A DNA stretch of 64,000 bases from Myxococcales bacterium. Lineage in GTDB: Bacteria; Myxococcota_A; Polyangia; Polyangiales; Polyangiaceae. Shown one piece after another: positions 50,117-58,613 of the stretch; position 1 is the stretch's first letter; the number at the start of each line of letters is the position of its first letter. The notes beneath the pieces are model-generated. The model saw only the letters and a program-made list of their open reading frames with translations. It had not been told where the DNA came from and searched no databases. The stretch spans positions 62,001 through 126,000 of the forward strand of contig JAEUKE010000043.1 in NCBI GenBank assembly GCA_016794345.1, written 5' to 3'. Position numbers and translations under genes: made by a program.

Positions 50117-51796
50117 ATGGCCTTCAAGACCGACATCCTGGCTCGCCTCCTCCTCGCCGTCTCGCTGTCCGTGTCCGCCGCGCCCTTCGTCGGCTGTGAC
50201 GCGCCCGCCGAGACCGAGGACTACGACGTCACGGAGAAGAGCGCCTACGGCGCCGACATGGAGGCCTACAACGCCATCTACGGCACGTCCTTCAAGAACC
50301 TCGACGAGGCCTACACGATCCTGGTGAAGGCCGGCGACATGACCATCCCCGCGCCGACGCACCTGTTCGGCGAGGCGGTGAACGTCATCCCCTACTCGAA
50401 CGACGACGGCGACAAGACCCCGAGCGGCGAGACGTTCGAGCGCGGAGACCAAGAGATCGCGAAGGTCTTCAAGGCCGGCCAGCTCGGCATCGCGGTGAAA
50501 CACCACCGCTCCGAGTTCCCGACCCTCGATCTCAACACGGCGGATCCGACCTCGATGAAGGAGCACTTCAAGCTCCAGGACACACACATCGAGATCGTGG
50601 TCGGCGTGGAGCGTGACGGAAAGCCGGGCGCGATCACGATCAACAACCCGCAGAACTACGAACAAGGCGGCTTCGGCAACGAGAAGTACGCCATGATCTT
50701 CCTCCGCCCGGTCTACCCCGCGTACCTGTCCAAGACCGACGTGAAGGCGTACGAGGCGAACATTCGCACGATGCTCCTCGGCTTCAACGCGGTCACGAAC
50801 TTCCCCGGCGACTACAACGGCGGGGACCCGCTCGGCGCGCGTGACGTGAGCCGTGTCCGCGAGCACGTGAAGAACATGGTCCTGGCCCTGAACGGCGACG
50901 CCGCTGCGCAGGCTTACTTCAAGGACAAGGCCAACCAGGTCTACTGCGCCGAGCTCGCGTTCGTCTCCTTCACCGCCGGCATGCACGTGCCGCTGAACGA
51001 CGAGACGATGATCCCCCTCGTTGGCGAGGAGGCGTGGGGCAAGTTCAAGGGCTACGTCGAGGCGCACAACGCCGGCAAGGAGAGCCCCTTCACGACGCTC
51101 AACGACAACACGCGCGCGGCGCTCGTCCGCGACCTCACGATCGCCGACTCGTCGCTCAAGCCCATCGCAGACGTCGCGCCGGCCGCCGACAAGGACAAGC
51201 TCGCGTTCGAGCCCATGACGATGTCCGACATCGTCGAGCAGTTCATCCGCACGCACATGCCGCGGGAGCTCCTCGGCGAGCAGCTCGCCCCGCTGCAAGG
51301 CGCCGTGCTCGAGCAGATGCGACCGGGACTCCTCGAGACGATGGGCATGGACCAGCTCCCCGCCACCGACCCGGCCCGCGCCGCCGTCGAGGCCCTCTAC
51401 ACCGAGATCGTGAAGGTCGTCGGCACCTCCTACCCGAGCTACGCGGCCTTCCGCTCACAGATCGACCCGCTCCTCGCCAAGGCGCGGATGATGACGGGCC
51501 CGCGCGGCGACGACGGCGTCGGCCTCTTCGTCCCGCCGAGCCTCTACCACGTGGTCGCGCAGGGCAAACACCAGGGCGGCCTGCTCGGGATGCAATACGA
51601 AGGTCACGGCGTGCACGTCACCGCGGTGAAGAAGCTCTCCGAGCCGGCGCCGCAGCCCACGCCGGTCGACGACATCCCCAGCAACGTCTCGTGCGAGAGC
51701 GCGTGTGGGCAGCAAGCGGCTGGCGGCTGCTGGTGTGACGCCGCCTGCACCGACGCAGGCGACTGCTGCGAGGACTACACCGCCGTCTGCCAGTGA
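50117..51796 (+). CDS. lipoprotein with C-terminal somatomedin-B-like domain
   Basis: 559 aa from the ATG at 50117 (an ATG seven codons upstream is possible). Lipobox GC in PFVGCDAP. The central part (about 35-510) holds a strand/helix domain with QVYCAELAFVSFTAGM; its Cys is reminiscent of the nucleophile of permuted NlpC/P60-like enzymes, but this is weak. The last about 35 residues (CESACGQQAAGGCWCDAACTDAGDCCEDY in two blocks) have eight cysteines in the CxxxC...CxC...CC...C spacing of a somatomedin B domain, an animal extracellular module. The next gene starts within the stop (GTG overlapping TGA) or 8 bases on. Function is unknown; the domain suggests protein binding outside the cell. 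Confidence 0.7.
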   Translation: MAFKTDILARLLLAVSLSVSAAPFVGCDAPAETEDYDVTEKSAYGADMEAYNAIYGTSFKNLDEAYTILVKAGDMTIPAPTHLFGEAVNVIPYSNDDGDKTPSGETFERGDQEIAKVFKAGQLGIAVKHHRSEFPTLDLNTADPTSMKEHFKLQDTHIEIVVGVERDGKPGAITINNPQNYEQGGFGNEKYAMIFLRPVYPAYLSKTDVKAYEANIRTMLLGFNAVTNFPGDYNGGDPLGARDVSRVREHVKNMVLALNGDAAAQAYFKDKANQVYCAELAFVSFTAGMHVPLNDETMIPLVGEEAWGKFKGYVEAHNAGKESPFTTLNDNTRAALVRDLTIADSSLKPIADVAPAADKDKLAFEPMTMSDIVEQFIRTHMPRELLGEQLAPLQGAVLEQMRPGLLETMGMDQLPATDPARAAVEALYTEIVKVVGTSYPSYAAFRSQIDPLLAKARMMTGPRGDDGVGLFVPPSLYHVVAQGKHQGGLLGMQYEGHGVHVTAVKKLSEPAPQPTPVDDIPSNVSCESACGQQAAGGCWCDAACTDAGDCCEDYTAVCQ

Positions 51797-51804
51797 GGCC
51801 CGTC

Positions 51805-53364
51805 ATGCGCTCGTACCAGAAGCTCCTCCCCGCCCTCGCGCTCCTCGGTCCGCTCGGCTGCGACGACGTCTCGCAGACGGAGGGGGACCTCACCAGCGTC
51901 CGCGCCCGCTCCCGCGAGCTGCGCTTCGAAGGCCGCGTCTTCGTCGAGCCCGGCACGAGCGACGACGAGATCCTTCGCCTGGTGCACAAGCAGACGAAGA
52001 CCGCCTTCGGCCCGCTGCGGACGAGCGAGGTCATGGTCAACAACCGCGAGCTCAAGGGCGTCGACCCGGCAACCTTCGTGAAACGCGACGTCACGGTGGT
52101 CGACACCGAGGCGGGCGGAGAGGGCGCGCCGATGGTCGAGGTCCGGTACACCTACGTGGACGACGCGGTCGTGCCGAAGAGCATGTCCAGCCGCTCCTCG
52201 CTCGCCGGCGCGGTGCTCCGGCCCGACTACCAGAGCGAGTCGCAGCGCATCCTGGAGGAGTGCACGCCGAACGACTCGCACGCGCGCGATTTCGCGAGCG
52301 CGCTCTGGTACGTCTTCGAGCCCAGCGGCCGCAAATGCGGCGAGGCGATCGCGACCGAGCAAGCCTCGATCGACGAGGCCCGCGCCAAGCTGACCGACGT
52401 CGAGAGCCAGGTCGCCAAGGTGGACGCCGAGCGCCTCTACCTCCCGGTCACCTTCGCGCTCGGCGCCGACAAGACGAACAAGGGCAAGAGCTACCCCGAG
52501 TACGACCGCCTCTTCTCCGGCGGCGTCAAAGACGACAAGCTTGTCATCAGCCTGATCAACGGGCTCATCGACCACGAGCCCGGCACCGAGCTCCACCGCG
52601 ACTCCGGCTACGGCGAGTGGCTCGACACCCTCCAGGAGATCTTCGAGGCTCAGCCGGGCTTCAAGGTCGTCGAGGTCGAGGACGGAGCCGACATCTTCAG
52701 CTACGAGCTCGGCAGCGGCAAGTCGGTCACGCTGACGTTCGACGACATCATCGCGATGGACGACGGCACGGCGCCGCAAGGCCTCAGCCACGCCGAGAAG
52801 AGCGAGCTCGAGGCGCTCGTCGCGGAGCGCGTCGCCGACAAGTGGATCACGTTCGAGCTGCCGGTCACCGTCCAGATCGGAGACGGGGACGCGAAGGACT
52901 TCGGCATCCAGATCACGACCTTCTTCGGCCACGCCGAGACGACGACGCCGTTCAAACACGCAATCAAGAACAGCGACGTCTTCCTCTACAACGGCCACAG
53001 CATGATCGGCTCCGGCCCGCTCGACCCCCGCAACTTCACGAAGAGCGATTTCCCCGAGAGCTACCAGATCCTCTTCGTCGACGGCTGCGTCTCGTACAAC
53101 TACTACGAGGCCGACTACGTCCCGCTCAAGGAGGGCGGCACGAAGAACCTCGATCTGATCACGAACGCGCTCGAGTCGCCGGCGTGGCGCAGCGGCTACG
53201 CGCTCGGGCAGTTCATCTCCCTCCTGATCGACGGCAACGGCGCGAGCTACCTCGAGCTCCTGCAGAGCGCCGAGGCGACTGGCTCCGGCCTGCGCGTCGT
53301 CGACGGCGAGCTCGACAACGAATACAGCCCCGACAGCGATCCCATCACGATCACGGCGCGCTGA
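51805..53364 (+). CDS. lipoprotein with possible caspase-fold (clan CD) peptidase domain
   Basis: 519 aa from the ATG at 51805, or a few codons more from the overlapping GTG at 51793. Lipobox ends GPLGC. The N-terminal 330 residues match no family I recognise. The last 140 contain NSDVFLYNGHSMIGSG (His398) and ILFVDGCVSYNYYE (Cys428), each at the end of a predicted hydrophobic strand. This His-Gly/Ser then Cys-after-Asp arrangement is what caspases, gingipains and other clan CD peptidases show, and the region after it (LITNALESPAWRS) fits the loop. It is inference; no homologue is confirmed. Coupling to the somatomedin-B lipoprotein upstream suggests the two work together at the cell surface. 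Confidence 0.6.
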   Translation: MRSYQKLLPALALLGPLGCDDVSQTEGDLTSVRARSRELRFEGRVFVEPGTSDDEILRLVHKQTKTAFGPLRTSEVMVNNRELKGVDPATFVKRDVTVVDTEAGGEGAPMVEVRYTYVDDAVVPKSMSSRSSLAGAVLRPDYQSESQRILEECTPNDSHARDFASALWYVFEPSGRKCGEAIATEQASIDEARAKLTDVESQVAKVDAERLYLPVTFALGADKTNKGKSYPEYDRLFSGGVKDDKLVISLINGLIDHEPGTELHRDSGYGEWLDTLQEIFEAQPGFKVVEVEDGADIFSYELGSGKSVTLTFDDIIAMDDGTAPQGLSHAEKSELEALVAERVADKWITFELPVTVQIGDGDAKDFGIQITTFFGHAETTTPFKHAIKNSDVFLYNGHSMIGSGPLDPRNFTKSDFPESYQILFVDGCVSYNYYEADYVPLKEGGTKNLDLITNALESPAWRSGYALGQFISLLIDGNGASYLELLQSAEATGSGLRVVDGELDNEYSPDSDPITITAR

Positions 53365-53419
53365 CCGCCGCTCGCGCTGGCCTCGAGCGGGCGCCGGCGC
53401 CGGCGCGGCGGATCGCCGG

Positions 53420-54310
53420 CTACGCACCGCGTTCGACGACGAACGTGACCGCGCGCGCGACGACCTCGGGATCGCGCAGCAGCTTCACGTGGCCGAGCCC
53501 GCGTGTGGCGACGAGCGGCGCACCCCACCCGCGCGCCACGCGGCTGCCGTCGGCGAAGGGCACCTCGCGATCTTTCTCGTCGTGGATCACGAGCAGCGGG
53601 GACCGCTCGCGCGCCGGCCAGCGAGGCAGATCGTAGCTCGCGATCGGGCGCAAGAAACGCGACTCGATCCGACGCTCCATCAGCGCAACGACCTCGGGAG
53701 GGATCGCGAGGGCGCGGCCGAACCGCGAGGTCACGTCCCGCACCTCGGCTGGCGGCGCGATGAACACGAGCCGTGCCGCTCCGGCTGTCTGCTCGAGGCC
53801 GAGCGCCGTGGCCGCAGCGCCCATCGAGTGCGCGATGATCGCGTGCACCGGACCGATCTCTCGAAGCACCGCCGCGACGGCTGCGCCGAACTCGGGCAAC
53901 GAGGATCGGCCGCGCCCGCTCCTGCCATGCCCCGGGCCGTCGAAGAGGACGACGCGATGACCGCTCTCGACCAGCGGGGCGATGAAGGCGCGGAGCTGCG
54001 TCGCCCTGCCTCCCCAGCCGTGGACGAGGAGGACGGTCTTGCCCTCTCCGAAGCTCCACGCGGCGAGCTCACGGTGGCCAAACGGCACGCGGAACGGATC
54101 GGCGAAGAAGAGCGCGTCGTCTTCCGACGGATCCGCTCGGTACGGCGGCGGGGTCCGAAAGACTTGCTCGGCCAGCGCGGCGGTGAGATGCGGCGCTCGT
54201 GGGCCGAGCCACGAGAAGCCCCGCCTTAGCCAGCGGAGGGGAGTTGCGGAACCTTCGCGGGAAGCTCCAGCACGAACGGTCGCGCTTTCTTTCGACGTGA
54301 TCTTGTCCAT
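53420..54310 (-). CDS. alpha/beta hydrolase (serine)
   Basis: 296 aa from the ATG at 54310. HGWGG gives the oxyanion block, AHSMGA carries the nucleophilic serine, HDEKDREVP gives the acid and GLGHVKLL the histidine. It is a lipase/esterase-like fold without a signal peptide. The front 50 residues (GFSWLGPRAPHLTAAL, PPPYRADPSED) lead a lid region. It lies 43 bases downstream of a TetR gene on the same strand and is most likely controlled by it. Substrate unknown. Confidence 0.85.
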   Translation of the reverse strand: MDKITSKESATVRAGASREGSATPLRWLRRGFSWLGPRAPHLTAALAEQVFRTPPPYRADPSEDDALFFADPFRVPFGHRELAAWSFGEGKTVLLVHGWGGRATQLRAFIAPLVESGHRVVLFDGPGHGRSGRGRSSLPEFGAAVAAVLREIGPVHAIIAHSMGAAATALGLEQTAGAARLVFIAPPAEVRDVTSRFGRALAIPPEVVALMERRIESRFLRPIASYDLPRWPARERSPLLVIHDEKDREVPFADGSRVARGWGAPLVATRGLGHVKLLRDPEVVARAVTFVVERGA

Positions 54311-54353
54311 GGCGACTCCGTTCTCGTGGTTCAGGGGCGAAGCCCGACAGTCC

Positions 54354-54947
54354 TCAACTCGGGCGCCGCGCGTCTCGCAGCAGGCGCTCGAAACCGTTTC
54401 TCGCGCGCTTCGTGCTCGTGTGGTCGCGGAAGAGGCGACCCGACTCGTGGGTGACGAGCATGAGCCCGTGGAGCTCGAAGGCGAACTGCTCCGCGTCGAG
54501 ATCCTCGCGAAAATGGCCTTCACGCACGGCGATCCGTGCCGCTTGGGCGAGCGTGTCCAGCCAGTCTCTCTGGAGCTTCACGAGGGCGTCGCGGGCGGGG
54601 CCGGGCTGGTCGTCGAGCTCGAACGTGGCCGCCGTGAAGACACACCCCGCCGCCTGTCCCAGCCCCCACTCCAGCCAGCGCTCGAAGAGCTCCACCACAC
54701 GCGGCTCGCCTCGCGCGGCTCGCAGCGCCGGCCTCACGACGGCGTCGACGAACTGCTCCCCCGCGGTCTCCAGGACGCGGACCTGCAGCGTGTCCTTCGA
54801 GCCGAAATGCGCGAAGAGCCCGCTCTTCGACAGGCCCGTCGCCTCCGCCAGGCCACCGATGGTCAGCCCGCCCAGCCCGACACGAGCCGCGAGGTCGATC
54901 GCGTGCGCGAGGATGTTCTGGCGGGTTGCCTCGGCAGGTCGGGCCAT
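54354..54947 (-). CDS. TetR-family transcriptional repressor
   Basis: 197 aa from the ATG at 54947. The helix-turn-helix region is clear: RQNILAHAIDLAARVGLGG, then LTIGGLAEATGLSKSGLFAH, FGSKDTLQVRVLET. The ligand domain follows and has CVFTAATFELDDQPGPARD typical of the TetR C-terminal 6 class. The next gene on the strand is the hydrolase at 53420, so a locally controlled hydrolase operon is likely; autoregulation is usual. Divergent from a lipoprotein at 55052. Confidence 0.92.
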   Translation of the reverse strand: MARPAEATRQNILAHAIDLAARVGLGGLTIGGLAEATGLSKSGLFAHFGSKDTLQVRVLETAGEQFVDAVVRPALRAARGEPRVVELFERWLEWGLGQAAGCVFTAATFELDDQPGPARDALVKLQRDWLDTLAQAARIAVREGHFREDLDAEQFAFELHGLMLVTHESGRLFRDHTSTKRARNGFERLLRDARRPS

Positions 54948-55051
54948 GCCGGCATTCTGAGAACGAACGGTCGTGCTGTCAACCTTTGTCCGTTGCTTGG
55001 TGGGCTCGCCCAGGGATATGAGCCGGGCTCGCTCGTATGAGGCAACCGACA

Positions 55052-55684
55052 ATGAAACTGACAATCATCCAATCGTTCGCTGCGCTCACCCTCGCGTCTC
55101 TCGCCATCGCCTGCGGCGGCGAAGGCTCCGCCCCGGCTGGCTCGTCGAAGCCGGCGTCGAGCGCCGCGGCCAAGAGCTCCGGTGCGCCCGCCGCGAAGAG
55201 CGCTGCGCCTTCCGCTGCTGCGGCCTCCGCGGCTCCCTCCGCCGACGCTCCTGCCGAGAAGATGGAGCTCGTCGAGAAGGACCTCTCCAAGGCCGGCGAC
55301 AAGTTCAAGGGCTGGGTCGCGAAGGGCCCTGCCGACGCCGAGGTCATGGAGGATCTGGGCGGCGCCCGCATCGCGACGAAGAAGGTCATGGGCCCGGGCT
55401 CGTTCGACCTCGCCTTCCGCATGGACAAGCCGAAGGTGAAGGACCTGAAGGAAGGCGCGACGAAGGGCGCCGAGATCGGCAAGGGCAAGCTCGAGTGGAT
55501 CACGGACTCGGCCGACGCGCTCGAGTGGAGCGTCGAGGCGAACGGAAAGAAGATGTACTTCTTCCACATCGGCATGAAGGTCGAGGGCAAAGACGTGACC
55601 TGTTACCTCGTCTCGCCGCGCGACTCCGAGGCCGACTACAAGCTCCACAAGGAAGCCTGCCAGTCGCTCGCGAAGAAGAAGTGA
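55052..55684 (+). CDS. lipoprotein with Ala/Ser linker, unknown function
   Basis: 210 aa from the ATG at 55052 (an ATG five codons earlier is possible). Lipobox LAIACGG, a long Ala/Ser/Pro/Lys linker (about 25-68), and a folded domain (KMELVEKDLSKAGDKFKGWVA, MGPGSFDLAFRMDKPKVKDLK, DALEWSVEANGKKMYFFHIG) with two Cys near the end. No family was recognised. The stop overlaps the GTG of the RCC1 gene, so they should be co-translated. Confidence 0.6.
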   Translation: MKLTIIQSFAALTLASLAIACGGEGSAPAGSSKPASSAAAKSSGAPAAKSAAPSAAAASAAPSADAPAEKMELVEKDLSKAGDKFKGWVAKGPADAEVMEDLGGARIATKKVMGPGSFDLAFRMDKPKVKDLKEGATKGAEIGKGKLEWITDSADALEWSVEANGKKMYFFHIGMKVEGKDVTCYLVSPRDSEADYKLHKEACQSLAKKK

Positions 55685-56835
55685 GGGCATCGGCCGCGGC
55701 GCTCCTCCTCGCCGCGGCTGCCGCGTGGGGCTGCGCCTCGTCGCCGGGGTCTCCCGAGCCGACGACGCATGCCCTCGCGGCTCCTCCGACCGCCGCCGCG
55801 CGGCCGTCCACCTCGCGCCGGGTCGCCGCGCTCGCGCTCGGGTTCGAGCACGGCTGCGCCGCGCTCGCGGACGGCAGCCTTCATTGTTGGGGCTCCAACC
55901 GCTGGCATCAGATCACCGGCGAGCTCCAGCGCTACCCGCGACCCGTTCGGGTCGAAGGCATCGGCCCCGTTCTCGCAGCGGCCGCTGGCACCAACGGGAC
56001 GTGCGTCGCAGAGCGAGGCGGCGACGTGCGCTGCTGGGGCGGCGCGTTCGCGAGCCGAACGCGCCCCCAGTACGAGCGGCCGTTTGTCGTGGCTGGCGCC
56101 GCCAAGCTGCGAACACTCTCGATGCGAGGCCAACACGCCTGCGGGCTCGGCGAAGAGGGCCGCGTGTTCTGCTGGGGTGACAACGACGAGGGCCAGCTGG
56201 GCGACGCCACGCAGGAGGACCGCGACGATGCGCGACCCGTGACCGGCCTCTCGGGCGTGGTCGCCGTGTCCGCGGGGATGCGCTCGAGCGCGGCCGTCGG
56301 CGCCGCCGGCGAGGTGTGGATCTGGGGTGACGATCACGCGGCCGCGGCCGCCCCTCCGACCGACTCGCCGAAGGGCATCCCGACGCTCGTCCCGCGCAGG
56401 GTCGAGGGGATCGACGACGCCGTCGAGATCGCGCTCACCAACACCATGGGGTGCGCACGCAAGCGCGACGGTCGCGTCGCGTGTTGGGGAGACTTGCCCG
56501 CGGGTCGGCTCGTCTACGAGAGATCGACTTCGCCGGTCGTCGTCGAAGGCCTCGCGGACGTCCGCCAGATCGTCGCGGGCGCACAACACGTCTGCGCGTT
56601 GCGCGCCGACGCCACCGTCGCCTGCTGGGGCATCGTTCCGGGCTGGCACGTCTGGCGCGCTACGCCGATGCAGATCGAGGGCGTGAGCGGAGCCGCCGCA
56701 ATCGCCGCCGGCTCCTTCCACCAATGCGCGCTCCTTCGCGACGGCGAGGTGCTCTGCTGGGGCGACGACGGCGAGGGGCAACTCGGCGACGGCGAGCGCG
56801 CGGTGATGAGCCGGCCGGTGCAGCTTCGCTGGTAG
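55681..56835 (+). CDS. RCC1-repeat lipoprotein
   Basis: 384 aa from the GTG at 55681, which overlaps the previous stop by four bases. Lipobox AAWGC near residue 15. About seven RCC1-type units follow, with the typical HxCAL/xxxxCWG signature (FEHGCAALADGSLHCWGSN, QHACGLGEEGRVFCWGDND, QHVCALRADATVACWG, FHQCALLRDGEVLCWGDD). They form a seven-blade beta-propeller, here with paired cysteines in each blade as in many myxobacterial exported copies. The role is unknown, probably protein binding at the surface. Confidence 0.85.
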   Translation: MRASAAALLLAAAAAWGCASSPGSPEPTTHALAAPPTAAARPSTSRRVAALALGFEHGCAALADGSLHCWGSNRWHQITGELQRYPRPVRVEGIGPVLAAAAGTNGTCVAERGGDVRCWGGAFASRTRPQYERPFVVAGAAKLRTLSMRGQHACGLGEEGRVFCWGDNDEGQLGDATQEDRDDARPVTGLSGVVAVSAGMRSSAAVGAAGEVWIWGDDHAAAAAPPTDSPKGIPTLVPRRVEGIDDAVEIALTNTMGCARKRDGRVACWGDLPAGRLVYERSTSPVVVEGLADVRQIVAGAQHVCALRADATVACWGIVPGWHVWRATPMQIEGVSGAAAIAAGSFHQCALLRDGEVLCWGDDGEGQLGDGERAVMSRPVQLRW

Positions 56836-56856
56836 CGGTGCACGGCCGCCCGAGGC

Positions 56857-56879
56857 CCCCCCTCGCGCAGCGAGGGGGG
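56857..56879. terminator. GC-rich hairpin between convergent genes
   Basis: CCCCCCTCGC (56857-56866) and GCGAGGGGGG (56870-56879) are perfectly complementary with a loop of three bases, in the 114-base gap between two converging genes. No T-run follows on either strand; a bidirectional terminator is likely from position. Confidence 0.6.
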
Positions 56880-56949
56880 CGGGGGGATGAAAGAGCGGCA
56901 CCGAAGTCACCGAGCACCACGGCGGTGCCCTTCTTCAGCACCCTGCTGC

Positions 56950-58449
56950 CTAGTTGATCGCGATGTTCAGGGTGTACGGACCTTCGTCGCCGGCGCTGTA
57001 GGCTTCGACGAAGATGTAATACGTGGTGCCTGCAGTCACGGGCTCCGTGAGCACCTCGTTGGTTCCCCCGGCGAACGCGTCGGTGCAGTCGAGCTCGCTG
57101 CCCAGAGCCGCACAGGACGGAGAGCGCAGGCTGATCCCTTGGTCGCTGGCGGAGGTGAGCGTCAGCGTCATGTTGCCCGAGGTGGCCGGGACGAACGTGT
57201 AGACGCGTTCGGCTCCGTCGGTCGACGTCACGCAGTTGCTGGCCGTCTCGTTGGGCGCGCCGGTGGTGTCACCCGCGTTGTTGCCGAGGACGGCGGTCGG
57301 CGGCGCCATGCACTCTGCGGGCGTGGGCAGGCAGACCGTGTCGCAGTAGTAGCCCATGCGGCAGTCCGTATCGAGCGTGCAGCCGTCGAAGCAGAGCCCA
57401 TCGTTTCCGAGCCCGACGTCGAGGCAGGTGGCGTCACCCGCGCAATCGTCGGTCATCAGGTTGCACCACTCGGAGCAGTACCCGCCCGGGTACCCGAACA
57501 AGGTCTGCGTGATGCAGGCGGGGTCCCCGCCGACGGCGGAGCAGTTCGTGTTGACCGTGCAAGCCGCGCCGGTGAGGGACGCGCCCGGCGTGCAGGCCGC
57601 CGTTCCCCCGCACGTGGTCGCGTCTCCGCAGTCGAGCTCGTTGTCCACGTCGTTGTCGAACCAGTCGTTGCAGGTCGTCTCGGTACCGGTGTTGAGGAAG
57701 AGGGTGTAAGCCCCAGACGCCGCCATCCCGAACGCGTCCACGATGACGTAGACCGTCATCGGCGCGTTCGTGCTGTTGGTGTAGAACGCGCCCTCGGCTT
57801 GGCCGCCCCCCGCATCGTCGGCGCCTGCGACGCACGTCGTCAGGTTCGAGCAGTCCGTCACGATGTAGAGAGATGCGTCGGCCGTATCCGGGAAGACGAC
57901 TGCTTGCAGCTCCTCCCCGGGCGGAATGGTGATCTGGTACGCGATGTCCGCGCCGACAGCCGCGTAGCCGGTGCAGCCGGTCGCCGTGGGATCGTAGTCG
58001 TTGGCGAAGCCGGAGTAGGTCCCCGCGTACTCGCCTTCGGTCACGACGAGCGCGGCGCCGCACGTCTCGCCGAGGCCCTGGCCCCCGCCGCCCTGGCCCA
58101 TGCCGCCCTGGCCCATGCCGCCCTGGCCCATGCCGCCCTGACCCATGCCGCCCTGGCCCATGCCGCCTTGGCCCATGCCCCCTTGGCCCGCGCCGCCGCC
58201 GCCTTGCGCCGCGCCGCCGCCGCCTTCCGCCATCCCGCCCATCCCGGTGGATGTCGAGCTCGTGGTGGATGTGGTGGTCGACGTCGTGGTGGACGTCGTG
58301 GTCGACGTGGAGGACGACTTCGTGGAAGAAGTCGTTCCGTCGCCGCCGGCGCCACCAGCACCGCCGGTGCCGCCGTCATCACCGCAGGCCGCTGCGGATC
58401 CGACGCTTGCGAGAACCAAAAGCGGCAGCCAATGCCTAGCTCGAGTCAT
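56950..58449 (-). CDS. repeat-rich lipoprotein with Cys-rich and pre-peptidase-like domains
   Basis: 499 aa from the ATG at 58449, with GGAGG (58456-58460 on this strand) six bases upstream. Lipobox SAAACG. Two low-complexity linkers follow: Thr/Ser repeats (TSTTTSTTTSTT) and seven QGGMG units. A beta domain of the pre-peptidase type comes next (AYQITIPPGEELQAVVFPD), then Cys-rich knots (CTLDTDCRMGYYCDTVC) and a second such domain at the end (NMTLTLTSASDQGISLRS, TAGTTYYIFVEAYSAGD). Such proteins coat the surface; no enzyme motif is visible. The linker repeat number is likely to vary. Confidence 0.7.
   Translation of the reverse strand: MTRARHWLPLLVLASVGSAAACGDDGGTGGAGGAGGDGTTSSTKSSSTSTTTSTTTSTTTSTTSSTSTGMGGMAEGGGGAAQGGGGAGQGGMGQGGMGQGGMGQGGMGQGGMGQGGMGQGGGGQGLGETCGAALVVTEGEYAGTYSGFANDYDPTATGCTGYAAVGADIAYQITIPPGEELQAVVFPDTADASLYIVTDCSNLTTCVAGADDAGGGQAEGAFYTNSTNAPMTVYVIVDAFGMAASGAYTLFLNTGTETTCNDWFDNDVDNELDCGDATTCGGTAACTPGASLTGAACTVNTNCSAVGGDPACITQTLFGYPGGYCSEWCNLMTDDCAGDATCLDVGLGNDGLCFDGCTLDTDCRMGYYCDTVCLPTPAECMAPPTAVLGNNAGDTTGAPNETASNCVTSTDGAERVYTFVPATSGNMTLTLTSASDQGISLRSPSCAALGSELDCTDAFAGGTNEVLTEPVTAGTTYYIFVEAYSAGDEGPYTLNIAIN
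58091..58195 (-). repeat. 15-bp in-frame tandem repeat
   Basis: Seven 15-base units (on the plus strand CCCTGGCCCATGCCG with small variations) encode GGMGQ repeats of the lipoprotein at 56950. Four units are identical. A shorter repeat of about 12-base GTCGACGTCGTG-like units lies at about 58260-58315 and codes for Thr/Ser. Confidence 0.85.
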
Positions 58450-58613
58450 GAGAAGCCTCCAAAGAGCGAGTGGATGGCGGCTGGCCCCGACCAACCGTCC
58501 TTCTCGAGTAGATCGTCTGAGCTCCAGGTGAAACCAAGATCGTCTCCGCGCAGCTCGGCGCCTCATGGGTCGTGTCGCGTTGCCAGCGACAGGGTGCGCC
58601 GCTAGGAGGTGGC

